A stretch of DNA of 64,000 bases from Mesobacillus jeotgali (GTDB lineage: Bacteria > Bacillota > Bacilli > Bacillales > Cytobacillaceae). Positions within the stretch are counted from its first letter, which is position 1, and every line of letters starts with the position of its first letter. Made by a program: the position numbers and the translations under genes. Location of the stretch: the NCBI RefSeq assembly GCF_014856545.2, contig NZ_CP109811.1, positions 800,001 to 864,000 of the forward strand, in the 5' to 3' direction. Positions 1 through 8,100 of this stretch are shown here, piece after piece. The notes beneath the pieces are model-generated. The model was not told the origin of the DNA, made no database searches, and worked only from the letters and a program-made list of their open reading frames with translations.

Positions 1-163
1 CGGGGCTTACTCCGATAAAGCCTATTCAAAATTCGCAGACATGGAAAACTATCTTGACCAGCTTGAGGAGAAAGTGAATAACAGCTATAATCGCAATACA
101 ATTGACAGCAGGATTGCCCAGCTCGAAAAAGAGTTCAAAAATAAAGAAACACATACTATTTAA
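1..163 (+). CDS. C-terminal fragment, probable PspA/LiaH-type protein
   Basis: An open frame enters from the left edge (codons in phase with base 2) and stops at TAA 161-163. The 53 visible residues are charged and look like a coiled coil (DMENYLDQLEEKV, then RIAQLEKEFKNK). Immediately downstream lies liaFSR. In Bacillus the gene before liaF is usually liaH/pspA, a membrane-stress protein of the PspA/IM30 family, or liaG. The PspA/LiaH assignment therefore rests on context and coiled-coil character; too little sequence is visible to prove it. Confidence 0.5.
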   Translation, partial: GAYSDKAYSKFADMENYLDQLEEKVNNSYNRNTIDSRIAQLEKEFKNKETHTI

Positions 164-187
164 TAGGCAAAACATGGTATTCTATAG

Positions 188-212
188 AGGCGCAGGCAGC
201 TGCGCCTTTTGG
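188..212 (+). terminator. Rho-independent terminator between the first gene and liaF
   Basis: Perfect 8-bp stem AGGCGCAG/CTGCGCCT with a GCAG loop, followed by TTTT. The short T-run suggests partial readthrough into liaFSR, or a separate promoter for liaF in 213-285. Confidence 0.75.
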
Positions 213-301
213 GGTATCAACCTCGAACAGACTTCATAATAAAAATCCTCTATCATGTATTCCATTTAAAATATAAATCTAGAGGAAGGGAGGAAAACAG
301 C

Positions 302-1036
302 ATGTTGAACAACATGAAGAATGATTATGTCAGCTGGATTGTGATTACTGGACTTATACTGCTTTTACTAGAAGTTTCATTTTTTAACGAAGGACTGATT
401 TTCTCCCTTCTTGCAAGCGGAGCGATGATCTATTTCGGGCGCTCCTTGATGCCGAAGAAATCTGGGAAACTGCTTTTCTGGGCAGGCTTGTTCTTTTTCC
501 TGAGCAGTGTTTTCAGCATGATGACATTCCGGTTTTTTCTATTAGCGGTACTGATCTATCTTGCCTATCAATTTGCTCAGTCGAAAAAGAAGCCGGAAGT
601 GATCACGCCAGTTTTAAAGGAGCCTGAAAAAGAAAACAGGAAGGAAATGCTGATCGAAAAACCTCCTCTTCTTAAAAATCGTTTGTTTGGCCATCAGGAA
701 ACGCCTTCCCATGTGTATGAGTGGAATGATGTCAATATCCAGACGGGGATTGGCGACAGTGTCATCGACCTGAGCCTGACGGTGCTGCCAAAGGGAGAAA
801 CTGTGGTTTTTATCCGAAACGTTATTGGCAATGTAAAAGTGTATGTGCCATATGATTTGGAAGTCACTCTCAGGCATTCGTCAGTCATTGGCTCTGCTGA
901 AGTATTCGAGCATGAGGAGGACAGGGTGCTGAACCAGAGCCTGTATGTGCAGACTCCAGGCTATGACGACGCTGAGCAGAAAGTGAAGATTTTCACCTCG
1001 ATGCTTGTTGGTAATATCGAGGTGAAACGCATATGA
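302..1036 (+). CDS. liaF: LiaF-like membrane protein, cell-envelope stress regulator
   Basis: The protein has 244 residues. The ATG at 302 is chosen because AGGAAGGGAGG lies just upstream; the longer frame to 209 starts inside the preceding terminator. The N-terminal half holds four close hydrophobic segments (from VSWIVITGLILLLLE to FFLLAVLIYLAYQFA), then a charged linker, and a soluble C-terminal domain typical of LiaF/VraT (ending GNIEV). In B. subtilis LiaF inhibits the LiaS kinase until lipid II-cycle antibiotics act at the membrane. It overlaps liaS by 4 bp (ATGA), so the two are translationally coupled. Confidence 0.88.
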   Translation: MLNNMKNDYVSWIVITGLILLLLEVSFFNEGLIFSLLASGAMIYFGRSLMPKKSGKLLFWAGLFFFLSSVFSMMTFRFFLLAVLIYLAYQFAQSKKKPEVITPVLKEPEKENRKEMLIEKPPLLKNRLFGHQETPSHVYEWNDVNIQTGIGDSVIDLSLTVLPKGETVVFIRNVIGNVKVYVPYDLEVTLRHSSVIGSAEVFEHEEDRVLNQSLYVQTPGYDDAEQKVKIFTSMLVGNIEVKRI

Positions 1037-2079
1037 CGACTGCGATGCGCCAAATTTTATGGGGATTGACTCTAGGAATTATTTTATTCATAGCCGTGAC
1101 TTTGTCTTTTGTGCTTGTTTTCCCGGTAGCAAAGCTATCTGATTTGTGGAACCGTGAGCTGATGGATATTCCTTTCATCATTTTTACCTTCAGTATTAGT
1201 GTTGTATTGGGTGTCGCTTTTGGTATGGCGTCAGGGACCTACTGGCGAAAACAGTTTGGGACGGTAGAAAACTGGCTTTTTCAGCTGGAGGAAGGACAGG
1301 AGCCTGAAATTGAATTGAATCAGGCATACGCTGAAATTTCGTCCATTTCAAAAAGGGTTAGCAAGCTTCATAAGCAAATCTCGGAAAAAGCGATGCTGTC
1401 ACAGCGGCTGGCGACTGAAAAAGCAGAGGAACAAGAGTCACGGATCCAGGAGATCATTTCACAGGAACGCAACAGGCTGGCGCGTGAACTGCATGACTCT
1501 GTCAGCCAGCAACTTTTTGCGGCTTCGATGCTGATGTCTGCGATCAACGAAACAAAGGGCCCTTCCGAAGACCGGGAAGCGAAGCAGCTGAAGATGGTCG
1601 AGGAAATGATCCATCAATCGCAGCTTGAAATGAGGGCGCTCCTTCTTCACCTGCGCCCCGTTGCCTTGAAGGGCAAATGCCTGCAAGAAGGAATCGAAGA
1701 ATTATTGATCGAATTAAGACAGAAAGTCACCATGGATATCAAGTGGAAGGTCGAGCCATTTCCGTTGGATAAGGGTGTCGAAGACCATTTATTCAGGATC
1801 CTCCAGGAGTCTGTTTCGAATACACTTCGCCATGCTAAGGCGGAAGAGCTCGAAGTATTATTGATCAAGCGCGACGATAAAGTGATCATGCGTGTTGTCG
1901 ATGATGGTGTTGGTTTTAGAGTGGAAGAAACAAAAGCAGGATCATATGGCCTCCAGAATATGCATGAACGTGCCGGGGAAATCGGCGGGACATTGAAGAT
2001 TGTCAGTGTCGAGAACAAAGGGACCAGACTTGAGGTTAAGGTTCCAATTTTAATGGTGGCGGGTGAGAAGAATGATTAA
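1033..2079 (+). CDS. liaS: LiaS-like sensor histidine kinase (HisKA_3 class)
   Basis: A 348-residue NarL-type kinase. Two N-terminal membrane helices (about residues 8-31 and 44-65) flank a very short extracellular loop, the intramembrane-sensing layout of LiaS/VraS. A HAMP-like linker follows, then the phosphoacceptor H-box [14 protein letters not shown] near residues 148-161. The ATP-binding domain has the N-box [12 protein letters not shown] and the G-box VVDDGVGF. It phosphorylates LiaR and is held back by LiaF in the known system. It overlaps liaF by 4 bp and liaR by 8 bp. Confidence 0.93.
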   Translation: MTTAMRQILWGLTLGIILFIAVTLSFVLVFPVAKLSDLWNRELMDIPFIIFTFSISVVLGVAFGMASGTYWRKQFGTVENWLFQLEEGQEPEIELNQAYAEISSISKRVSKLHKQISEKAMLSQRLATEKAEEQESRIQEIISQERNRLARELHDSVSQQLFAASMLMSAINETKGPSEDREAKQLKMVEEMIHQSQLEMRALLLHLRPVALKGKCLQEGIEELLIELRQKVTMDIKWKVEPFPLDKGVEDHLFRILQESVSNTLRHAKAEELEVLLIKRDDKVIMRVVDDGVGFRVEETKAGSYGLQNMHERAGEIGGTLKIVSVENKGTRLEVKVPILMVAGEKND

Positions 2080-2704
2080 AGTTGTGTTTGTAGATGACCA
2101 TGAAATGGTGCGGATTGGGGTTTCGTCTTATTTATCGGCCCAGCCGGATATTGAGGTAATCGGCGAGGCGGATAACGGGAAGAAGGGTGTCGAGATGGCG
2201 CTCGAACTGCGTCCGGATATCATACTGATGGATCTGGTCATGAAGGAAATGGACGGAATCGAAGCGACAAAGCGAATCATCGAACACTGGCCTGAAGCAA
2301 GGATCATTATCGTAACAAGTTTCCTTGATGATGAAAAAGTATATCCCGCGCTTGAAGCCGGGGCGACGAGTTATATGCTGAAAACCTCGAAAGCCAGTGA
2401 AATTGCTAATGCGGTGAGAGTTACATACTCAGGTCAGCCAGTGCTCGAGCCAGAAGTGACGGGAAAGATGATGATGAAAATGCGCCAGAAGAACAACGTC
2501 GAACTTCACGAAGAGCTGACAGAGCGCGAAATGGAAGTCCTAAAGCTGATTGCCGAGGGAAAGACAAACCAGGAAATTGCCGATGAACTGTTTATCGCTT
2601 TGAAAACGGTGAAGACACATGTCAGCAATATCTTAAGCAAGCTGCAGGTCCAGGACAGAACCCAGGCAGTCATTTATGCATTCAGGCATTCTATCGTAAA
2701 ATAA
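2072..2704 (+). CDS. liaR: LiaR-like NarL/FixJ response regulator
   Basis: A 210-residue protein: receiver domain with acidic pocket DDH near residue 8, phosphoacceptor D in ILMDL near residue 53, T in IIVTS and K in MLKTSK. The C-terminal LuxR helix-turn-helix reads [22 protein letters not shown]. The ATG at 2072 fits the receiver start ([10 protein letters not shown]) better than the upstream GTG at 2063. It is the DNA-binding partner of LiaS and in known species activates liaIH/pspA. It ends the liaFSR operon; a small membrane gene follows after 18 bp. Confidence 0.93.
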   Translation: MIKVVFVDDHEMVRIGVSSYLSAQPDIEVIGEADNGKKGVEMALELRPDIILMDLVMKEMDGIEATKRIIEHWPEARIIIVTSFLDDEKVYPALEAGATSYMLKTSKASEIANAVRVTYSGQPVLEPEVTGKMMMKMRQKNNVELHEELTEREMEVLKLIAEGKTNQEIADELFIALKTVKTHVSNILSKLQVQDRTQAVIYAFRHSIVK

Positions 2705-2722
2705 CACAGGGAGGTGCTCTGG

Positions 2723-2887
2723 ATGGAGCCATTAGTTGGTTTGTTCGGGCTTTTTGGGGTATTGTTGTCAATTGGCTTGCCAATCGTTCTCATTGTGCTT
2801 TTTGTCATGCTGGTCACCAGCACAAAAAGACAGGAAGCATTGTTGACCGATATCCTCGAGGAGTTGAGAAGGAAGGATTCATTTTGA
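2723..2887 (+). CDS. Small single-pass membrane protein, 54 aa
   Basis: An ATG preceded by GGGAGGTG at good spacing opens a 54-codon frame. The N-terminal two thirds is a long hydrophobic helix (GLPIVLIVLFVMLVT), followed by a charged tail containing ILEELRRK. It lies 18 bp after liaR on the same strand and is probably cotranscribed with liaFSR. I do not recognise the family. Its position suggests an envelope-stress accessory peptide, but that is inference. Confidence 0.7.
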   Translation: MEPLVGLFGLFGVLLSIGLPIVLIVLFVMLVTSTKRQEALLTDILEELRRKDSF

Positions 2888-2944
2888 TTCATGATTCATA
2901 AATAAATGCTTCAATTAGAGCCTGATGCTGATCTTTAGCATCCT

Positions 2945-3073
2945 GTTGATTGTAGTGGAAGGCGCGAAGACTCCTGCGGGAGCATGGGTCAGGGGAGACC
3001 CCGCAGGAGTGAAACGACGAGGAGGCTCCCCAAGCCACCCGCGGAAAGCGAAGCGCCTGGAACGAAAATCAAC
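2945..3073. repeat. Interspersed Bacillaceae repeat element, about 129 bp
   Basis: A GC-rich intergenic element bounded by an imperfect inverted repeat: GTTGATTGTAGTGGAAGGCGC at the left and GCGCCTGGAACGAAAATCAAC at the right. Inside are ACTCCTGCGGGAGCA and GAGACCCCGCAGGAG. From memory, this sequence type is dispersed in many Bacillus genomes between genes. Frames crossing it on both strands (about 60 codons each) have no ribosome site and are rejected. Confidence 0.7.
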
Positions 3074-3074
3074 A

Positions 3075-3105
3075 GCCCAAATAAAAAAGAGGCCAATGGC
3101 CCCCA
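3075..3105 (-). terminator. Terminator of the 3107-3301 gene
   Basis: Read on the minus strand, a GGGGCC-ATT-GGCCTC hairpin is followed by TTTTTT, directly after the stop codon of the 64-codon minus-strand gene. Confidence 0.7.
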
Positions 3106-3106
3106 T

Positions 3107-3301
3107 CTAATTCGCTTTTTTGTCGATTACATCTAATTTCATAAGCATTTCGCTTAACGCTATGGATATGACTTCCCGTTCTTCAAACTCATTTGGATAA
3201 CGGGAAGCGCTATTTATATAGTCATGCTTTTCAGCTAACTTTTCTTTTATCTTTTTACACATCCAGAGCTGGTAATCAGAAAGTTCCAGTTGTCTAAGCA
3301 T
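3107..3301 (-). CDS. Hypothetical protein, 64 aa
   Basis: An ATG start on the minus strand with GAAGGAGTG about 8 bases upstream, followed by its own terminator. The protein is soluble and charged (N-terminal LELSDYQLWMCKKIKEKL, then helical to the end). No membrane segment or known motif is visible. Ribosome site and terminator support a real gene; the function is unknown. Confidence 0.6.
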   Translation of the reverse strand: MLRQLELSDYQLWMCKKIKEKLAEKHDYINSASRYPNEFEEREVISIALSEMLMKLDVIDKKAN

Positions 3302-3518
3302 TTGTCACCCACTCCTTCATTAGTTATCACTTACCCGTGAGCCAAGCTTGCTTAAACGCTTTATCCACAACAATATTATTTTGGGAAAAATTGAGAAAGC
3401 CCAGTTTGATAGCTTAGAAGACGAATTAGTCAAACGTTTGATTAATACTCTTTTCTTGAGCTTTGTAGCTTTCTCAAACACAAGAAATCTTACATATCAG
3501 GAACATTTCAGGAAAAAC

Positions 3519-3547
3519 TTGCTAAAATAATATGAGGATTGTAAAAT
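3519..3547 (+). promoter_or_regulatory. Sigma-A-type promoter for the ABC-F leader
   Basis: TTGCTA and TAAAAT hexamers separated by exactly 17 bp, about 35 bp before the leader ORF at 3582. Confidence 0.55.
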
Positions 3548-3581
3548 AAAACTGACTATTATTGAACGGAGGTGAGGAGAG

Positions 3582-3737
3582 ATGATCAAGACTGTTTTTG
3601 TACGCGGATTTTGGAATGAATTCCTTTATTTTTGTCGTGCAAAATTTGCTGTTGCAGCTGCCAACGGGACACGTATGCCCTTTTTTAACAGCTCAATATC
3701 AAATAAAAACGGTAGGATCATCTCTTTTCCCGCTTAG
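3582..3737 (+). CDS. Short leader ORF upstream of the ABC-F gene, 51 aa
   Basis: The ATG at 3582 sits behind the very strong ribosome site GGAGGTGAGGAG and opens 51 codons to TAG 3735-3737. The peptide (starting MIKTVFVRGFWNEFLYF) has no known domain. A terminator follows about 60 bp later, then the ABC-F gene, all on one strand. Antibiotic-inducible ABC-F genes are often controlled by ribosome stalling on such leaders, so a regulatory role is the best reading. A free small protein cannot be excluded. Confidence 0.6.
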   Translation: MIKTVFVRGFWNEFLYFCRAKFAVAAANGTRMPFFNSSISNKNGRIISFPA

Positions 3738-3795
3738 GAATATGTTTCGGTAAATGTGGAGGGCAGGCTAGTCCCTCTTTGCATTCACGGAATCT

Positions 3796-3836
3796 AAAAG
3801 CCAGGAGCAGAGCCATCTGCCCCTGGCTTTTTTGTG
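3796..3836 (+). terminator. Terminator/attenuator in the ABC-F leader
   Basis: The stem AAAAGCCAGG...CCTGGCTTTT, with an inner GCAG/CTGC stem and an AGCCAT loop, is followed by a T-run. It lies between the leader ORF and the ABC-F start (3894) with no stop-gene to terminate other than the leader, so it probably works as an attenuator. A second hairpin, GAGGG/CCCTC at about 3759-3777, could take part in switching; no full antiterminator was resolved by eye. Confidence 0.75.
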
Positions 3837-3893
3837 TTTTAAAAAAGGGCGGCAGTAGCTGAAAAGGGGGATCGTTAATAGGAGGACAAAATA

Positions 3894-5783
3894 ATGATAG
3901 CATGCAGTATTAACCATATAAGCAAAATGTTCGGAGGCAATCTGATTTTTGAAGATTTGTCATTTGAAATAAATGAAAAAGACAGGGTTGGCCTGGTTGG
4001 ACCCAACGGTTGCGGCAAGACAACCTTGATGAAGCTGATTGCGGGCATGGAAGAAGCGGACCAAGGAAAGATACATTGGAAAAAAGGCTTGAAAATCGGT
4101 TACCTTGCCCAGATTTCTGTTTATGAGGATGGAATGACCGCCAGGGGCGTCCTGGCTACAGCCTTCGACGAGTTGCTAGCTGTTCAAAAGGAAATGAAGC
4201 AGCTTGAAACCGAGATGGCAGAAGCTGGCGAAAATTCGCTTAAGCTTGAAAGGCTGCTTGCGAAATACGGAGTTATCCAGGAGAAGTTTACTCTCGGCGG
4301 CGGTTATGAAATGGAAGCAAATATTGACCGAATTGCCAACGGCTTGAAGATTGAGGGCATGCTTGATTCGAATTTTAACAGCCTTAGCGGCGGCGAGAAA
4401 ACGAAGGTCGGTCTGGGATTGAGTTTGTTGAGGAATCCAGATTTGCTTCTGCTAGATGAGCCGACAAACCATCTTGATATTATGGCTGCAGAATGGCTGG
4501 CTGAGTTTTTGAAAGAATACGATGGTACCGTTGTGATCATCTCGCATGACCGTTATTTCCTTGATGAAACAGCGACAAAAATCCTCGACCTTGAAGATGG
4601 CGAGATTGACCTCTATCATGCTAATTACTCGGGTTTCATCAAGGAAAAAGAAGCGAAATTGCTGCGGGAATTTCAGGCATTTGAAGAGCAGCAGCGAAAA
4701 ATCAAGAAAATGAAAGAGGCAATCAAGCGACTGCGTGACTGGGCTAATAGATCGAACCCTCCAAGTTCGGCACTCCATAAAAGAGCGACGAACATGGAGA
4801 GAGCGCTGGCCAGGATGGAGAAGCTGGACCGGCCGATTTTAAACAGGAAGAAAATGAATTTCGAGCTTGATACAGGTGCGCGGAGCGGGAAGGACGTGCT
4901 TGTTTTTAAAGATGTGCATAAATCATTTGGAGATCGAGACCTTTTTTCTAAGGTTAGTCTTCAGCTTCACTATCAGGACCGTGCTGCGATTGTCGGTGAA
5001 AATGGATCAGGTAAAACAACGCTGCTGAAGTTCGTCCAGGGTGATCTTGCACCTGACCATGGAGAAGTCCGAAACGGAAGCAATGTCAAAATCGGTTACC
5101 TATCACAGCATATGGAGCTCTCCAGCCAGGACGGCACTGTGCTAGATGCGTTCCGCAAAGAGGTAGTCATGAATGAGGGTGAGGCCCGGAATGTGCTCGC
5201 CGGTTTCCTGTTCTATGGTCCGGATGTCTTTAAGAAAGTATCCCAGCTGAGCGGCGGCGAACGAATGAGGCTTCGTCTCGCGCAGTTGATGCACCAGGAT
5301 CTCAACTTCCTGATTCTAGATGAGCCGACCAATCATCTGGATATCGATTCACGAGAAGTACTGGAAGAAGCACTGGCAGGGTTCGAGGGTACGCTCCTGG
5401 CCGTTTCCCATGACCGCTATTTCCTGAATAAGCTATTTGATAAGGTTTACTGGCTGGAGGGCGGAGAGCTGACAGAAATCGAAGGCAATTATGACCGGGC
5501 GAGAGTGAAAATGGCGGAGAAGAGGAAGCTGTGGGAGGCAGTGGCTCCAGCTCAATCTGTAAAACCTGCAATTTGGCAAGAACAAGTAAAAAAACCTGTA
5601 GCTGATACAAACGAGGAAGCGCTGTTCGAAGAGATTGAGATTCATGAACAATCCATCGCCGCGCTTAATCAGCAAATGTCCGCAATGACCGATCTCGCGC
5701 TGCTACAGGAGCTCCATGCGGAAAAAGAAGCTCTAGAGTCTAAGCGGAACCACCTGTATTCCAAGCTTGAGGAAATATCATAA
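3894..5783 (+). CDS. ABC-F family ATPase (ribosome-protection type candidate)
   Basis: A 629-residue protein with two ABC ATPase cassettes and no membrane domain. Cassette 1 has Walker A GPNGCGKTT, signature LSGGEKTKVGLG and Walker B LLLLDEPTNHLD. Cassette 2 has GENGSGKTT, LSGGERMRLRLAQL and FLILDEPTNHLD. The linker between them (about residues 235-320) is basic and helical, as in the P-site tRNA-interacting motif of ABC-F proteins. A C-terminal coiled coil follows. Such proteins act on the ribosome E site in translation or antibiotic protection. The start has GGAGGACAAAATA upstream. The attenuator-like leader favours an antibiotic-resistance type over a housekeeping one; the subfamily is unresolved. 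Confidence 0.88.
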   Translation: MIACSINHISKMFGGNLIFEDLSFEINEKDRVGLVGPNGCGKTTLMKLIAGMEEADQGKIHWKKGLKIGYLAQISVYEDGMTARGVLATAFDELLAVQKEMKQLETEMAEAGENSLKLERLLAKYGVIQEKFTLGGGYEMEANIDRIANGLKIEGMLDSNFNSLSGGEKTKVGLGLSLLRNPDLLLLDEPTNHLDIMAAEWLAEFLKEYDGTVVIISHDRYFLDETATKILDLEDGEIDLYHANYSGFIKEKEAKLLREFQAFEEQQRKIKKMKEAIKRLRDWANRSNPPSSALHKRATNMERALARMEKLDRPILNRKKMNFELDTGARSGKDVLVFKDVHKSFGDRDLFSKVSLQLHYQDRAAIVGENGSGKTTLLKFVQGDLAPDHGEVRNGSNVKIGYLSQHMELSSQDGTVLDAFRKEVVMNEGEARNVLAGFLFYGPDVFKKVSQLSGGERMRLRLAQLMHQDLNFLILDEPTNHLDIDSREVLEEALAGFEGTLLAVSHDRYFLNKLFDKVYWLEGGELTEIEGNYDRARVKMAEKRKLWEAVAPAQSVKPAIWQEQVKKPVADTNEEALFEEIEIHEQSIAALNQQMSAMTDLALLQELHAEKEALESKRNHLYSKLEEIS

Positions 5784-5792
5784 ATTCAAGTT

Positions 5793-5828
5793 GAAGAACT
5801 GCTTTCGGGTAGTTCTTCCTTTATTTTA
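5793..5828 (+). terminator. Terminator of the ABC-F gene
   Basis: GAAGAACT/AGTTCTTC stem around TTTCGG, then a T-rich tail (TTTATTTT). Confidence 0.75.
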
Positions 5829-5829
5829 C

Positions 5830-6115
5830 TGGAAAAAACAAGCTGGATTTTCCAATTCGCTATAAAAACGAAGAATTCGCTATAAAAACGAAAAATTCGC
5901 TATAAAAACGAAAAAATCGCTATAAAAACGAAAAAATCGCTATAAAAAGAAAATTCCTCTACACAACAATTATAAATTCAATGTAAAACTGAAAATCTCG
6001 CTATACTACGATTAGAATAACGCTATAAAATGAAAAAATCACTATAAAGAGAAAATCCCTCTTCCACAACAACTAGAATATCACTATAAATTAAGAAAAT
6101 CCCGCTTTAAAAAGT
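5830..6115 (+). repeat. Hairpin-led 20-bp tandem array (core CGCTATAAAA)
   Basis: It begins with the hairpin TGGAAAA (5830-5836) / TTTTCCA (5848-5854), directly fused to the first core. CGCTATAAAA then recurs with starts at 5858, 5878, 5898, 5918 and 5938: exactly 20 bp. Degenerate units continue in near-register at about 5999, 6021, 6040 and 6082. The bases between cores are A-rich and variable. The array follows the ABC-F terminator on the same strand. No frame runs through it. Confidence 0.85.
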
Positions 6116-6239
6116 AATTCCACTTCCCAAACGACGATGAACAGACTCACGCAGACACCTCAAAATTTACCCTTACATATTGTCCGGACTTGTCTCATAT
6201 GTTTATAGGAGTAAATGAGACGGGATTGGGAGAGAAGCT

Positions 6240-7571
6240 ATGAATACTTTTTTAAAAGGGATGTCTATCCTCGTTGTTGCTACTTTTCTTGGAGAAGTGG
6301 TGGAATTCCTCGTCAATATGATCCTCGCAAGGGAGCTTGGGGAAAGCGGGATGGGGCATTACATGACGATATTGCCGACGATTTTCCTGATCATGATGCT
6401 CGCGAGCTTTGAGCTGCCGGTGTCAATTTCAAAGATGATCGCGGAGAGGGATGAGTCTTACCATCGGAGTATGATCAAGCATGCCATCAGGCTGGCGGTG
6501 GTATTCACTGCGGTTCTGCTGATTGCGGCTGCGATTGTGCTTCCGATCATTCCTGTGTTCAAGGATTATCACCCTCTGCTTAAGTGGGTCGTCCTGTCAC
6601 TGATACCTGTTATGACAATCTCCGCTATCGCCAGGGGGTTTTTCATGGGCAAACAGGATATGGGAAAAATCGCAATTTCCCATTTTATCAGAAGAGCTGT
6701 TCAGCTACTGCTGCTTTCAGCAGTTTTTCAGTTTTTTGAGTTTGGGAGCGAAACAGCTCTCCTTGTTGCCTTCTGCACACTTGCGGGAAGCGAACTCGTT
6801 GTCTTTCTTTATCTATTACACTACTTTATTATGTCTTACCAAAAGATTAAGAGTGTTCCGGGTAAGCATGTAAGCGGGCGAGAGGTAAGGAAGAGTCTTG
6901 TGGAGGTTTCCGTACCGACGACCGGCTTGAGAATTTTTCATTCGCTGACACATGCTGTTCAGCCGTTTTTGATAAAATTTGCAATCGTAGGTGCTGGTTT
7001 ATCATCCGAAATGGCAACGGAACAATTCGGGATGATGGCGGGAATCGCCATGACGATTGGATTTTTCCCGGCGTTTATAGCCCATTCGTTCTTGATCATT
7101 CTGATTCCGACTGTATCGAAGGCCTACGCGGAAAAAGAGTTCTTCAAGCTGCAAAAACTGCTTCAGCAAGTCATGCTGCTGACATTGCTTTATGGATTGC
7201 CGGCTGTAACGGCTTTTTACTTTCTGGCAGAGCCTCTGACCAATACTTTCTTTCATTCTAAGCAGGCAGCAGTCTTTTTGCAGCTGCTGGCGCCATACTT
7301 CCTGTTCCACTACTTCACCATCCCGATGCAGGCTTATCTGATCGGACTTGGATTGGTGAAGGATGCCTTTATTCACTCTGTTTATGCTACGATTGTTACC
7401 TTTTCCCTTATTTACCTCTTGGGCTCGAGGCCGGAATGGAGGATGGAAGGAGTCATCGTCGGCATGAATGCTGGGAGTATGGTCATCTTGCTGCTGCACT
7501 ACTTGACCATTTGCAAAAAAATCGGGATTACCTGGCTGGCGAAGAGCACAATTAAAGATTCAAGATTTTAA
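6240..7571 (+). CDS. ykvU: MOP-superfamily flippase, SpoVB/YkvU-like
   Basis: A 443-residue multi-pass membrane protein with about 12 hydrophobic segments and no signal peptide. The N-terminus (GEVVEFLVNMILARELGE, then LPTIFLIMMLASFELPVSISK) matches the Wzx/MurJ/SpoVB oligosaccharide-lipid flippase pattern. The length fits B. subtilis YkvU (about 445 residues) rather than SpoVB (518). YkvU is a spore-membrane-associated SpoVB paralog; the transported lipid-linked substrate is unknown. The start is at 6240 behind GGGAGAG. It is preceded by the tandem array and followed after 60 bp by the DUF1284 gene. Confidence 0.8.
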   Translation: MNTFLKGMSILVVATFLGEVVEFLVNMILARELGESGMGHYMTILPTIFLIMMLASFELPVSISKMIAERDESYHRSMIKHAIRLAVVFTAVLLIAAAIVLPIIPVFKDYHPLLKWVVLSLIPVMTISAIARGFFMGKQDMGKIAISHFIRRAVQLLLLSAVFQFFEFGSETALLVAFCTLAGSELVVFLYLLHYFIMSYQKIKSVPGKHVSGREVRKSLVEVSVPTTGLRIFHSLTHAVQPFLIKFAIVGAGLSSEMATEQFGMMAGIAMTIGFFPAFIAHSFLIILIPTVSKAYAEKEFFKLQKLLQQVMLLTLLYGLPAVTAFYFLAEPLTNTFFHSKQAAVFLQLLAPYFLFHYFTIPMQAYLIGLGLVKDAFIHSVYATIVTFSLIYLLGSRPEWRMEGVIVGMNAGSMVILLLHYLTICKKIGITWLAKSTIKDSRF

Positions 7572-7630
7572 AAGGAAAATAAAGATTTCCGCAGAATTAG
7601 TTAAACAGCTTAATTTTCAGGAGTGATGAA

Positions 7631-8071
7631 GTGGAAAAAGTATTGAGAGGGCATCATCTCCTCTGTGTGCATGGTTTCCGGGGGATGGGCTACAGCCCCG
7701 AATTTGTGAAAAAGATGGAGAGTATCGTAAAAGATATACGCGACCCTGAGCAGGATTTTTACATAAAAGTGGTTGCTGCGTTTGATGATGCATGCATGTC
7801 CTGTCCGCATAGGGGGCTTGAGATATGTGAGGCAAGTGAGGGCTCAAATGAACATGTGCTGTCGATGGATGGGAATGTTATTCGTCACCTGGGACTGGTG
7901 CCGGGAGAGCGTTATCTGAAATCTGAGCTTGTCCACTGGACTGCGGAAAAGGTTGAGCCAGATGACCTGGATGTGCTTTGCAAGAACTGTTCATGGCTGC
8001 AATATGGAGTATGCAAGGAAGGAATTGCCGAGCTCCGTGAAAACAATAAATGCCTGACTCGCGGTGGTTAA
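7631..8071 (+). CDS. DUF1284 family protein with cysteine pairs
   Basis: A 146-residue soluble protein starting at GTG 7631, with CAGGAG upstream. It begins LRGHHLLCVHGFRGMGYSP, the hallmark of DUF1284. Cysteines lie in DDACMSCPH, LEICEAS, VLCKNCSW and GVCKEG, which suggests a metal or iron-sulfur site. No function is established. It is convergent with the TrkA-C gene and shares a bidirectional terminator with it. Confidence 0.82.
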   Translation: MEKVLRGHHLLCVHGFRGMGYSPEFVKKMESIVKDIRDPEQDFYIKVVAAFDDACMSCPHRGLEICEASEGSNEHVLSMDGNVIRHLGLVPGERYLKSELVHWTAEKVEPDDLDVLCKNCSWLQYGVCKEGIAELRENNKCLTRGG

Positions 8072-8100
8072 TCCAAACCATCGGGTCAGGCATTTTTAAA
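8049..8100. terminator. Bidirectional terminator between convergent genes
   Basis: TGCCTGAC...GTCAGGCA with inner GGTT/AACC pairing around the DUF1284 stop codon, flanked by A-run and T-run. It serves the plus gene ending at 8071 and overlaps the end of the minus gene ending at 8086. Confidence 0.8.

Noticed and set aside
2915..3110. Overlapping 60-codon frames on both strands
   Set aside because: They lie in an interspersed GC-rich Bacillaceae repeat without ribosome sites.
3348..3530. 60-codon TTG-started frame before the ABC-F leader
   Set aside because: No ribosome site, and its end overlaps the likely promoter at 3519-3547.
5830..6115. CRISPR array
   Set aside because: Units are 20 bp with only a 10-bp core; repeats are too short, spacers are A-rich and not unique 30-mers, and no cas genes are present.
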